DNA of 64,000 nt. Source: Forficula auricularia. Lineage: Eukaryota; Arthropoda; Insecta; Dermaptera; Forficulidae. Below, one piece after another: positions 13,101-22,345 of the stretch. Within the stretch, counting starts at the first letter, position 1; each line of letters opens with the position of its first letter. Location: positions 3,049,445 to 3,113,444 of the forward strand of contig JALMQS010000089.1 of assembly GCA_024734495.1 (NCBI GenBank). Reading direction: 5' to 3'. A model generated the notes under the pieces. The model worked only from the letters and a program-made list of their open reading frames with translations. It searched no databases and was not told where the DNA came from. Position numbers and translations under genes: made by a program.

Positions 13101-16100
13101 ATGGATGGATGTATGTTATCGTTTTTTTGGCCCACGATTTTTTCCACACCGTTGCACCGATTGAAATGAAATTGAAAACCTACCATTAGTTTAACAAAAT
13201 GAAGCGCTGATTAGTTTTTGGTTTATATCGGCCCACAAACATTAGTACTTTATTTCAGTACTTTTTTAGTTTTTTCTAAATATCTTGAAAATGACTTAAC
13301 CAATTTTGATGAAATTTAATATCCTAATTAAGTACCTTGGGGACCACAAAAAAGGTTAAATAAAGTTTTTAGTAAAATTATATTTTAAAGTACTTTACTC
13401 TAGAATAAGAGAGTACTTTTTTTAATTTTTTAATTCTTTAAAATTTATTCATTTGAAAGTTTTAATATAGCTCATTTAGCCTTGCTTAAGTAAGAATGGA
13501 TAGGCTTCTCTCTGTGAAATGCTAAAAATTTGGGAGGAATTTTTATAAGTAACCATAGCAACTGCGTTGTTTTCTTATCCGTTACCTTTGCTGAGGACAT
13601 AGAGAAATCGTTTTTAAACCAAAAATAGCGATTGATTCTCATCTAGTATTTGAGGAATAATTATTCTATATTGGATTTTTGACGTTTCGGTTTTTATTAG
13701 TAACCATTGCTGAAGACATAGAGAAATCGACTTTAAACCAAAAATAGCGATTGATTCTCATCTAGTACTTGAGGAATAACCATTTTATATTGGATTTTTG
13801 ACGTTTCGGTTTTTATTGGTAATCATTGCTGAAGACATAGAGAAATCGACTTTAAACCAAAAATAGCGATTGATTCTCATCTAGTATTTGAGGAATAATC
13901 ATTCTATATTGGATTTTTGACGTTTCGGTTTTTATTAGTAACCATTGCTGAAGACATAGAGAAATCGACTTTAAACCAAAAATAGCGATTGATTCTCATC
14001 TAGTACTTGAGGAATAACCATTTTATATTGGATTTTTGACGTTTCGGTTTTTATTGGTAACCATTGCTGAAGACATAGAGAAATCGACTTTAAACCAAAA
14101 ATAGCGATTGATTCTCATCTAGTACTTGAGGAATAATCATTCTATATTGGATTTTTGACGTTTCGGTTTTTATTAGTAACCATTGCTGAAGACATAGAGA
14201 AATCGACTTTAAACCAAAAATAGCGATTGATTCTCATCTAGTACTTGAGGAATAATCATTCTATATTGGATTTTTGACGTTTCGGTTTTTATTAGTAACC
14301 ATTCCTGAAGACATAGAGAAATCGACTTTAAACCAAAAATAGCGATTGATTCTCATCTAGTACTTGAGGAATAATCATTCTATATTGGATTTTTGACGTT
14401 TCGGTTTTTATTGGTAACCATTGCTGAAGACATAGAGGAATTGACTTAAAATCAAAAATAGCGATTGATTCTCATCTAATACTTGAGGAATAACAATTCT
14501 ACATTAGGTATTTGACCTTTCGATTATTATTGGTAACCATTGCTGAAGACATGGAGGAATCGACTTAAAATCAAAAATAACGATCGATTCTTATCTAATA
14601 CTAGAGGAATAACCTTATTGCATTCCATTTTTGATGTTTTGACTATTAATGGAAACCGATTCTTCCACATTTTCAGTAGAGGTTTCCATTAATAGTCAAA
14701 ACATCAAAAATGGAATGCAATAAGGTTATTCCTCTAGTATTGGATAAGAATCGATCGTTATTTTTGATTTTAAGTCGATTCCTCCATGTCTTCAGCAATG
14801 GTTACCAATAATAATCGAAACGTCAAAAACCTAATGTAGAATTGTTATTCCTCAAGTATTAGATGAGAATCGATGGCTATTTTTGATTTTAAGTCGATTC
14901 CTCCATGTCTTCAGCAATGGTTACAATAATAACCGAAATGTCAAAATCCAATGTAGAATGGTTATTCCTCGACTATTAAATGAGAATTATTTTTGAATTA
15001 ATGTCAATATGAACTACAAATTGCAAGTGATATCTGATTAATAATAAAGGAACAAACATATTAATATTTCAAATGAATTTGGATAAAGTTTAGCAACGAT
15101 CCGTTGCAGTTTATTTATTTTAGCCAAAATCTTGTTATACCTCTTCTAGCCTCTAGATAGCTTAACTTTCAAATTTCAAGGCTCTGCGACTTTCCGAAGA
15201 CGAGATATGAACGATTAAATTATTTATTTTACGACACTCCTAATTTACAACCCCTTTCTTTTATACCAGAGCCGTTTTTAAGAAAATCACAAAAAAAGAA
15301 AAATCTTTCATGTAAATGTCCACTTCCGGTTTTCCGATTTCAGCAAAAAGCTTGCTGTACTCCTTCTAGCCTATATTGAGCTTAAGTTTCAAATGTCGTA
15401 GCTTTGAGACTTATGGTTGCGAAACGGAGGGGGGTATATACATACCTACATACGCACTGACCAATGAATTTTTGGTTACTTTTTGGCACCTGGGAACCCC
15501 AATTTCTGTTTTGATGCCCTAAATCCGGTTTGCAACTATTAAGGGCATCGATTCCTTCCATCTAGAAGTTATAAAATGAAATTAACTTTTTTCATCTCTG
15601 AGATACAAGCTCTCAAAGAGCCAGGACCCAGACAGGCCATCCCAATACTTCCACATTCTATGAATAGAAATATGAAAGTAAAAAAAAATTGTATAAAAAA
15701 CAAAAAGAGAGAAATACTGGAGTCGGAGTCGACAAATTTTTTCTCCACTCCGACTCCTCTAGTCAGAAATTCCTCCCGACTTCAACTGTTTTTATACTCT
15801 ACTTAATTTAATACAATAATAAAATTTTCTAATCATAAAATGACAAAAATACAATACTTTATATGCTTCGCATGTATAAACTAATATTATATACAAATAA
15901 TTTTTCAAATCAATTACTATAATTTTTAATTTAAATTTTTCAATAATGCATCTCGTGAAAATATTTATTTATAAACGAAAATGAATTCAGGTGGAATCAA
16001 AGATTTTAAGAGTCCTGGCAGCGCTTTCCGTGGATAAACGCATAGGTCGGAACCGGTGTCGACGAGAAATCGCACCTTGCCTTTTTTCTCGGTAACGTAG

Positions 16101-17967
16101 AGGCGGCTTCCTGATGATTTGCAGTCAGCCGCCGCTGCTACTGACCGCCCTTGGGGTTTCCCTGTGTCTTGAATGCACAGGGCTGTCTGCAATTGCGAGC
16201 GTTTTTGCCAAACTCGCGGTGGAACCAGCACACCTCAGGGTTGATATCTCTGCTGCGACGGTCGTCGGTTTTCCAGGTCCGCTGCTGGGCTGGCGCGCTT
16301 TTGTTTAAGTTATTTGAATTAATGGCGGCAACTTGCTGGGACAACTCCTCGATCTGCCACTCGAGGGCGCTGCTGGTTGGCGTGGGTTGAGACTCCCGGA
16401 ACGGCCTCAGCGATGGAGGCTGCTATTTCTGCTGTCTCCTTCCAGTTTAAGTCTCTTTGAAAAAAACCATTATGTTGTTGTCTCAAAGGTCTGACTAGCT
16501 ACCCGGAAAGCAAACTAGTGCTTGGGCTCAACTCCTGAAGGGGCAGAATCCTCCTACATACACTATAATATATCTATTAAAATCTTTAATTCGACCTAAA
16601 TTAATTTTCGTTAATAAATTGATTAAATATCACAAGTTGATTTTGAGAAAAAATTCGATCTTTCTTTCTCAAATAGACACTCATTTCTTTGAATTTATTT
16701 TTAATAATCACTTTCTAGGCATGTCGAACTGAGAAAAAAGGTCCTACAACTATATCTAAAGCACACCAAGTCCAAAGCGATTTACAAAATCCCGATCGTA
16801 ATTATGCTATCCCAGAAGAATCTGATATTCTCGTCGCATGTTCTACTTTGCACGGTAACCATATTTCTTATATTATACCATATATAATATATATCTACTT
16901 ATAAGTATATTAATTTTTTTTATCTAATCGAATAATGGGAATATTTTAATTTGCCATATTATGACGTCACGGACTCTTGTGTATTTTGGCTAAATATATG
17001 AAAGTCAAAAAATATATCGTTATTATAGATAAATAAAAAAGCATAGTGCAAAAAGTAAAGGGTGTGTAATAGGTGATTATTTTATTAGTGAGAGTTGATT
17101 CGGTAAAACTTTTTAAAGACCTGTTTATACTGGTAACTATGTGGGGTATATCTACTCATAAAAATAGAACAAATATTAAATAAAACCTAACACTTGAGTT
17201 TTTTCATTTTTTTTTTTTATATAAATGTCTGAATCACAATGAAAAGATGAAAAAGAATAATATAGGGTGGGACATAAAGATCTACCATAATTTGAAGAGG
17301 TATAAAAAATGAAAAAATTTAACTAAAAAAAACTGAATATATTTTTGAAAAGAACATAAAATATTTTTTTTTAAATATGTTTTAAACATTATATCAGACG
17401 AAAAAAGGAAGGGGGTCAAAAATGAAAATTCTAGCCCTTTTGTCCAAACTATGTATACAAAATTTGGTTAGCCTTGAGTTTGCCTTGAGTTTGGTCGAAA
17501 GGGCTAGAATTTTCATTTTTGACCACCCTTTTTTTTGTCTGATAGTGATTAAAACAAATTAAAAAAAAATTATTTTAAGTTCTTTTCAAAAATATATTCA
17601 GTTTTTTACTTTATTTCTAGTTAAATTTTTTCATTTTTTTATACTTCTTCAAAATGTGGTGGATCTTTATGCCCCACCCTGTATATATAGTATACTTGTG
17701 ACTTTTGTTTTGTTTTTTTCAATTTTTTTATTTTTTTATTTTTCTCTTTGAAATTTTCCAGATAAAGTCTCTTTTCGAAATCCACTCGAAGGAACATGGT
17801 ATTTGCAAGAATTAAATTCCGAATTAGAAAAATCTAAAAGTTCAGAAGATTTATTAAGTATTTTAATAAACGTTAACCGTAAGGTTGCTATAGAAAAGGC
17901 AAAAGGGATACAAATGCCTATAATTTATACAACTTTTATGCGTAAATTCTTTTTAACCGACTTCTAA
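1097..17967 (+). CDS. Effector-type caspase (cysteine protease C14), five exons, 271 aa
   Basis: Joined exons are 1097-1152, 6257-6492, 9218-9399, 16719-16854 and 17762-17967. All junctions are GT-AG and phases agree (2,1,0,1), giving 271 codons. The product is a cysteine-aspartate protease of the apoptosis pathway. The N-terminal prodomain is short (about 30 residues) with no CARD or DED, as in effector caspases; VEVD|S at residues 10-14 is a possible removal site. The p20 part has substrate-pocket Arg61 in PRIGA, catalytic His118 in ATHGSPG and catalytic Cys160 in QACRT, where the family usually has QACxG. Asp179 or Asp184 could separate p20 from p10. The p10 part has CSTLHDKVSFRNP with Arg209, then EGTWYLQEL. 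Length fits effector caspases. The last residues and the stop lie in a transposon end. Family call very likely; subfamily not assigned. Confidence 0.93.
1153..1619. other. Caspase intron 1, first part
   Basis: AT-rich intron sequence directly after exon 1. I see no gene, repeat family or RNA gene in it. Confidence 0.5.
2161..2205. repeat. TCTA/CTAT microsatellite
   Basis: A short run of TATC repeats followed by degenerate TA-rich repeats. Simple sequence only. Confidence 0.8.
2734..3432 (-). mobile_element. 5'-truncated LINE, reverse transcriptase C-terminus
   Basis: Read on the - strand, this encodes LGVTLGSLLSWNDHI, IRPCLEFCSNLRRGA, LDAIQRRAIRLIGDP and SFIPMTSRDWNSLP with a few breaks, the usual end of a non-LTR retrotransposon reverse transcriptase. 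The 3' end carries an A-rich tail (poly-T near 2735 on +). About 12 bases (TGTCTGGTTGTC) flank both sides, so it inserted into the G-tract repeat by target-primed reverse transcription and is 5'-truncated. A related fragment lies at 35223-35460. Confidence 0.85.
4401..5098 (+). mobile_element. Complete-looking G-tract element
   Basis: It starts with TTTACCATACAAGGTATGG, followed by AGTATTGTAATCG, and ends with a GGGGCCAGG block and AAGTCAAGTGGATGG. The same order in inverted orientation is found at 36411-37046, which supports these ends. It has no coding capacity and contains several G-runs of 8-10. Confidence 0.6.
6257..6492 (+). CDS. Caspase exon 2 (start of p20)
   Basis: The acceptor is TACTACAG and the donor is AAG|GTAAAA. 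It encodes residues 19-97: the beta-strand KALVLIFNHYEY, then LTPRIGAQFDGVALKDTFENLNFEV, the classical caspase p20 start with substrate-binding Arg61. One base (G) is carried into exon 3. Confidence 0.92.
6527..6722. mobile_element. PIF/Harbinger-type MITE in caspase intron 2
   Basis: A 196-bp hairpin element with ends GGGCCAGTT and AACTGGCCC, flanked by TA/TTA. The arms are almost fully complementary (GTTTGTAAAGT and ACTTTACAAAC; AATTCGCGCTTGTGCCC and its near complement). The core GATGGTCAATCAGATGACA matches the core of the element at 164-391, so both belong to one family. It lies 34 bases after the exon 2 donor. Confidence 0.8.
7479..7606 (+). other. G-rich island, potential G-quadruplex
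   Basis: At least ten runs of three or more G lie on the + (transcribed, sense) strand within 130 bases, with almost no runs of A or T, in contrast to the surrounding AT-rich intron. It lies in caspase intron 2. Folding is inferred from the run pattern only. Confidence 0.6.
8952..9085 (+). mobile_element. tRNA-like SINE copy 1
   Basis: It has a B-box-like GGTTCGACTCC preceded by an anticodon-arm-like stretch, then CTGAGGGGATGAATCC and a tail ending in ATTTCTACTAAAATCTT. The same order occurs at 16474-16595 and, inverted, at 44300-44425. It is probably a short tRNA-derived SINE. It does not fold as an intact tRNA. Confidence 0.6.
9218..9399 (+). CDS. Caspase exon 3 (catalytic His)
   Basis: The acceptor is ATTTCAG and the donor is CAG|GTAAAG. 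It encodes residues 98-158 with CLIVIVATHGSPGYLYSRNG, which holds catalytic His118 and the following Gly. It ends with KPKIFIIQ, the strand and Gln that directly precede the catalytic Cys in exon 4. Confidence 0.94.
10009..10811. other. Spacer between foldback segments
   Basis: It contains a degenerate repeat at 10020-10130 (AGATTATAGGCGGTCAAATT, GGTCTGAACCTGTG) that resembles the one at 63850-63900. A fragment at 10515-10660 is the inverted counterpart of the GAGTCGGAGTC element at 59205-59460. No gene is seen. Confidence 0.5.
12565..12622 (+). repeat. CATA/CATC microsatellite inside the foldback arm
   Basis: A run of ATAC and ATCC tetranucleotides. The opposite arm has a shorter complementary run at 13087-13115, so the two arms differ in microsatellite length. 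Confidence 0.75.
15121..15959. other. Caspase intron 3, between foldback and gypsy remnant
   Basis: 15310-15430 repeats the end module at 12730-12830 (CTTCTAGCCTATAT, GAGCTTAAGTTTC, ACTTATGGT). 15605-15690 is shared with 28905-29000 (CAAAGAGCCAGGACCCAGAC). 15717-15790 contains GAGTCGGAGTCG and its complement, a terminal motif of the element at 59205. No gene is seen. Confidence 0.5.
15965..16440 (-). pseudogene. Ty3/gypsy-type retrotransposon remnant (gag end and protease)
   Basis: On the - strand the gag frame runs through CWFHREFGKNARNC, a zinc-knuckle-like motif common in arthropod gypsy Gag. It stops just before a second frame opens with the aspartic-protease motif LVDTGSDLCVYP. The second frame is in the -1 phase relative to gag, as in a normal gag-pol frameshift. 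It ends near 15965 with no reverse transcriptase or LTR beside it, so this is a dead fragment inside caspase intron 3. The base composition is clearly richer in GC than its surroundings. Confidence 0.85.
16474..16595 (+). mobile_element. tRNA-like SINE copy 2
   Basis: An A-box-like TTGTCTCAAAGG, then GACTAGCTACCCGGAAAGC, a decayed B box (GGGCTCAACTCC) and the tail AATATATCTATTAAAATC. It matches copy 3 at 44300-44425 closely in order and spacing. Confidence 0.65.
16719..16854 (+). CDS. Caspase exon 4 (catalytic Cys, p20/p10 linker)
   Basis: The acceptor is CTTTCTAG and the donor is CACG|GTAACC. It begins ACRTEKKGP, so catalytic Cys160 follows directly on the Gln of exon 3. It then encodes an Asp-containing linker (QSDLQNPD) and the p10 strand SDILVACSTLH. 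It is too short and stop-flanked for ordinary ORF calling; reading frame and family pattern support it. Confidence 0.92.
17265..17680. mobile_element. Palindromic MITE in caspase intron 4
   Basis: The ends are GGGTGGGACATAAAGATC and its near complement GATCTTTATGCCCCACCCT, with TA beside both ends. The arms run about 190 bp each and include ATGAAAAAATTTAACTA and the inverted copy. The middle carries G-tract-family words (ACAAAATTTGGTTAG, GTCAAAAATGAAAATTCTAG). This fits a Tc1/mariner-like MITE with TA target duplication. Confidence 0.75.
17762..17967 (+). CDS. Caspase exon 5 (p10 and stop)
   Basis: The acceptor is TTTTCCAG. It encodes residues 204-271: DKVSFRNPLEGTWYLQEL, a helical region and the closing strand MPIIYTTFMRKFFL. 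The final codons TTA ACC GAC TTC TAA coincide with the end sequence of a transposon family seen again at 47150, so the stop is probably transposon-supplied. Confidence 0.9.
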
Positions 17968-19373
17968 AAAGGAGGAGGTTCTCTAATCGAATGAATTTTT
18001 TTTTGTGTCTATGTTACCTCATATCTCCTCCAATTGTGAACAGATTTTGAAATTTTTTTTGCATTGGGTTCAGTCTAGCTTCCAATTGGTCCCGTTTTTT
18101 TCATTGGTATTAGACCTTTTTTGTTAGGTTTGTTCAGGCCTAAAGCGAGGTTTTCAGCTTTTTCCTCGCCAAAAGTATTCCAAATACTTAATTAATAATT
18201 CTCACCTTGTAAAAAAAATTTTTTTGTAAAATAATATCGTATATGAAAAAAAAATAAAAAATGTATTAACCACGAATGTCATCCAAGGCAATGTGAGTTA
18301 AATGAAATTTATTAATACCAGATCCCAAAATGTTAGGAGAAAATAAACATATGTACATAAATTGCTGAATAAACTTACATTATAAAAAAAAGGCCTAACT
18401 TCTTTGTTTATGAACCGATTTCGATGATTATTTTTTTATTGGAAAAGGGCTATCTTAGGGATGGTGTCATATTAATTTGGTCAATTTCTGATCATATGAT
18501 CAACGACGAAATAACGTAAATCTCCAATTCTTATGACCAAATAATCGAAATTATAATAAATAAAATCTTAACACATTCATTTAAAACCCTCAAACGCTTC
18601 GAGAGAATTTCTATATTTATGTTTTGAATTTTATTATCATTTTCTGGAAAAGGGAGGAGGGAGAGGTGAGAATACCAATCGATTTGATTGGGGAATAATG
18701 GAATTGAAATAATTATCGGAAAAGAGGTTTTTTTATCTAATTAGATTTTTCCTCTTATTAAAAACAAGGACTAAAGATTAATAAGGACACTCGATGGTGG
18801 AGAAGCAATCTCCGAAATCGAAGCTAAAATACAAGGTATACATTAATTAATGTAAAATAATTGGTTTAATAAAATTTATAAAAAAAAATAAATAAATAAA
18901 AATTTATCATTTTCTGATTCATTCGCCTGACCCTTTCTCTTACGAGAAGCATGCAAGGTATTATATTAAGTCACTATTAATAACATCACTAAAAAGAGAA
19001 AAATATAAATAATTTTTAAGAAAAAATAAAACCGACTTCAAAAAAATTAAATGCAACAAATAAAATACACTAAAAGGTATAAAATAATTATTATCTTATT
19101 TAGCTACAACTAAACGACGAAATATTAACATGAAATTACTTTTTGAAGTCGGTGCCAAACAAACTATACTTATAAGCGAGCGTACCCGCCAACCATACTA
19201 AGTAAGATCCGTCGAGTGCGATTCATAAAATGTATATGTTTGGCACCGACTTCAAAAAGTAATTTCATGTAAATATTTCGTCGTTTAGTTGTAACTAAAT
19301 AAGATAATAATTATTTTATACCTTTTAGTGTATTTTATTTGCTGCATTTAATTTTTTTGAAGTCGGTTTTATT
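17951..19373 (+). mobile_element. ACCGACTTC-family element overlapping the caspase 3' end
   Basis: It starts with TTAACCGACTTC, then AAGGAGGAGGTTCTC, and ends with GAAGTCGGTTTTA. The same order, including the inner palindrome (19029-19371), recurs at 47150-48097, so both parts travel as one unit. The left end supplies the last caspase codons, and AATAAA at 18253-18258 inside the element is the nearest polyadenylation signal. A retroposon sits in it at 18647-18903. No transposase is visible. Confidence 0.75.
18647..18903 (+). mobile_element. Retroposon with A-rich tail and 13-bp target duplication
   Basis: It begins GAAAAGGGAGGAGGGAGAGG and ends in an AAATAAATAAATAAA tail. TTATCATTTTCTG flanks both sides. 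The paralogous element at 47590-47615 reads straight through this site, so the insertion is proven by an empty site. A second copy in the opposite orientation lies at 32201-32445. No A or B box is seen; it may be a SINE or the 3' end of a LINE. Confidence 0.85.
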
Positions 19374-21909
19374 TTTTCTTAAAAATTATTATACTAATTA
19401 ATGAAGTTTGTATTATCCAATTAAAAAATTAATTCTGTTAAAAAATGATCAATTTTAAATCCAGTCAATAACTACTTAAATAAATATTTTTTATTATTAT
19501 CATATAATTATATTCAAAAAACCGTAATAGTTAAAGGCGGCCATCATCGGTGAATAACAAACATATTCTTATTTTGTGAGATAATTTGTTGATCACCGTT
19601 AGCTACAAGCCAATACTGGGATGAATTTGCTCTATGTTATAAATTCTATCTTGAGTGAATATCACCCCTATCTTGATTTTCACTAATATTAAAAAACATC
19701 TACATTAAGACCTTATAAAAATCGCCAGATTATAAAAAATGAAGATATATGAATAAAAAATAATTATTTACTCAACTTTGTTCATGGAAATAGCTTGACT
19801 TTCCGAGCTCCTGCTCCCTCCAATATCACAAATTTTCATTTATGCCATGAAAAAAAAAACTAGGCAAAAACTTCTTAAATATAGACATGAGCTCTTAAAA
19901 TATAATTCAATATTAAAAATTTCTTCAAAATAACGTAGGCGCCACTGCTATGGATAAGTGATATTTTAAAGATAAGTTTCTAATTGCTTTTTAAGGGGTT
20001 CGTGACTGTTCATCATTTTTATAAGAAAATTCTCAAATTTTTAGTATCGAATCATTGATGCATTAAATATTTATTTCCGAAATGTGAAGATGATCGTCTG
20101 TCCTATTACCGAGAAGTAAATTGTCCTTTTAACATGGAAGTAAATGGACCGAGCTTTTAAAAGGGCTATAACTTCTATACAAATTATACCATTTTCAACA
20201 AATTTTTACAGATCAATAATTCAACTTTTATTAATCGAAGGATACATTTTTCAATAGATTTGACAGTCTAGATAATTAGTTATCCATAAATGAAAAGATA
20301 AAAAGTTATTTGCAGCCAATAGAATATAACAAAAGTACTAGTGAAGAATTCCAACTCTATTTCTTGAAATTGTTTTTGTGTTAAATAAATATTTTTATAA
20401 TGAAAAAAAATTTGTCTCAATATTCTTTTTACTAATATTATCAAAACAAACATTTTTATTAGAAATTAACCTCATTATTAACAATTTTTTTTATTAATTA
20501 AAAAATTTAGTAGGCAGAAGTTGTCACTCTGCAGAAATAGAAAAGATTTTTCGAAGATCAACCAGATAGATAAGCTGTCCCGAACCTTCTTAAAGAGAAC
20601 TTTATTAATTAATGTCATTATCCAATTTCATCAGTAGTTCTTCATTACTCCATCATTACTTTCCATAAGTTATAAAATAATTATTAATATTATTAATTCC
20701 AATTATGACCTTACTACAGACCAAGGGAGACAAAAATAGGTAATCTTTTCATATAGGAAGGGCGCATTAAGTTAAATAATTATGTATCTTAAAATAAGGC
20801 CGCATTCAAAAACCGCCATTTTAATTATACAAGATAATAAGTACACAAATTTGTCTACGTTTCGGCAATTTATTATCATAATTTTTTATTAACATATAAC
20901 ATGAAGACATTTAAAGATTAATATTCAATTTTTTTTTAAATTCATTAAACAGTTAATACCACCCCAATTTGTTATATATAAAGTGAAATTAATAATATTG
21001 AGAAGTGAAAGTAAATAAATGAAATTTCAACGAGATTAAAGATCAAGCATATAAGTGAAAATGTTTTGTCGTATTTACTAAAAACTTTCTTTTTATTTGG
21101 GGGAAAAATCAATTCAATTTTTTAAGCACTTTTAAGGTTTCTATTTATTACAAGTAGATACACTGCAGTAGTAAGTCGGAGTTAGCTAATCCATCTATCT
21201 CCGAAGTGCATACTTTCCGTGTATTAAAATAATAAGTGACGAGCCAAATTATTTTAATATTTTGAGGAAATTTTTTTTTTTCAAGACTGTATGATTTCAT
21301 TAATAAACTATTTAAAATTTATTTTTTATTTAATTAATTATCTAATTGATTAGAACGTCATTTTCATCCTCCAGCGGACGTTCTGGAGGATCTTCCCTCC
21401 TTTATCAGGGCTTAAAATGGTCAATAAAGGAACTTTTTTCTTGTCCCTTTTAACAGTGCTTTCACTTGACTAGTATTAGAGTTTAGCATTAACATCAACA
21501 GAGTAGTCGCTTCTCCTGCCAGTCGAAGGATTTATTATGAGTAATTTTAAAAATCGCATTTAATCAATGCCCTTAAAGCTGCATGAGTCTCAGCCCACGG
21601 GTTTCCATTCTTGAACTCTGCTTTAGAACTAACATTTCAAATGTTGTTTAAATTCATATATCATAGTATCATAGTATAGCCGTTGCGATTCTAGCAAAGA
21701 TAGAGTCGAAATTCTCACTATTTCTCTGTAGGGCTTTCCAATCATTTTCAATGGGATGCGGATGTTTGAAGCACGACTGGGACCGGGAAGAATGTAAAAA
21801 TGACACAATGCCTAAGAACAAACCGCTACATGATTCTTAACTTCGGGTATCTTTAAGAAACCTCCTAAAGAAAGAAGTATAAAATAATAAACAACAATGT
21901 GGATATCTC
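19374..21909. other. Intergenic stretch between convergent genes
   Basis: AT-rich DNA between the caspase 3' end and the bHLH gene 3' end. I recognise no coding region, RNA gene or repeat family. TTTATT at 21531-21536 is a candidate AATAAA for the bHLH gene on the - strand, about 375 bases after its stop. Confidence 0.5.
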
Positions 21910-22345
21910 TTATTTAGTATTCCGATCCTCTTTCCCTTCCCATTTGTTGATTTTTTTATTATTACTCCTACTACTATTAGAATTCGTTGAAGTATTACTA
22001 GGGAAACGTTTTTGAAGATCTTCTTCTTCTTCTAATTTAATAACTTTCCCCCTGGACTCGAACATCATTAATCTCGTTGTTGTTGAATTAGGTTGTCTAA
22101 TATTACTACACCGCTGTACAATATGTTTACAGGATGTTGTGAGTATCGATGAAGGTTCACATTTAACACGGAGAATGTTATTGGAAGAGGTTGTGGTATT
22201 ATGATTATGACAATGAAGATTATTGTTATTGTGGGAGTGAAGTAGAGGGTTATTATTATTCTGGTGAGATTGCTGTAGACCGAGAGAGAGTTCCTGTTGA
22301 TGTCGTTTTTGCCATTCTAAAACGTTACTCAACAATTGAATATAT
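21910..22345 (-). CDS. HLH3B: bHLH gene exon 5 (end of helix 2, C-terminal tail, stop)
   Basis: The acceptor is TTTTTCCAG. It starts with [18 protein letters not shown], completing helix 2, then runs through Asn/His-rich low-complexity sequence and a basic-acidic tail that ends in EDRNTK. The incoming phase (2) joins the previous exon to make Arg. Confidence 0.92.

Larger units (their letters stand above)
9511..15120. repeat. Zigzag foldback array of 119-bp repeats in caspase intron 3
   Basis: Five segments alternate in orientation: 9511-10008 (+), 10812-11314 (-), 11315-12840 (+), 12955-14668 (-), 14669-15120 (+). The long arms are built from tandem units of 119 bp (GTCGATT starts at 11478, 11597, 11716, 11835, 11954). 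Each unit carries CTTCAGCAATGGTTACCAAT, AACCGAAA-GTCAAAAATC and ATTCCTCAAGTA-TAGATGAG. Outer ends share GCAACGATCCGTTGCAGTTT. The inner arms (12108-12830 and 12955-13588) are unique sequence in inverted pairs. This is foldback (FB-like) organisation, with no transposase seen. Confidence 0.85.

Noticed and set aside
11478..14560. CRISPR-like regular repeats
   Set aside because: Units of 119 bp are contiguous without unique spacers, occur in both orientations and lie in an animal intron. This is a foldback satellite-type array.
16114..16390. Three overlapping ORFs on the + strand
   Set aside because: They are antisense shadows of the gypsy gag/protease remnant.
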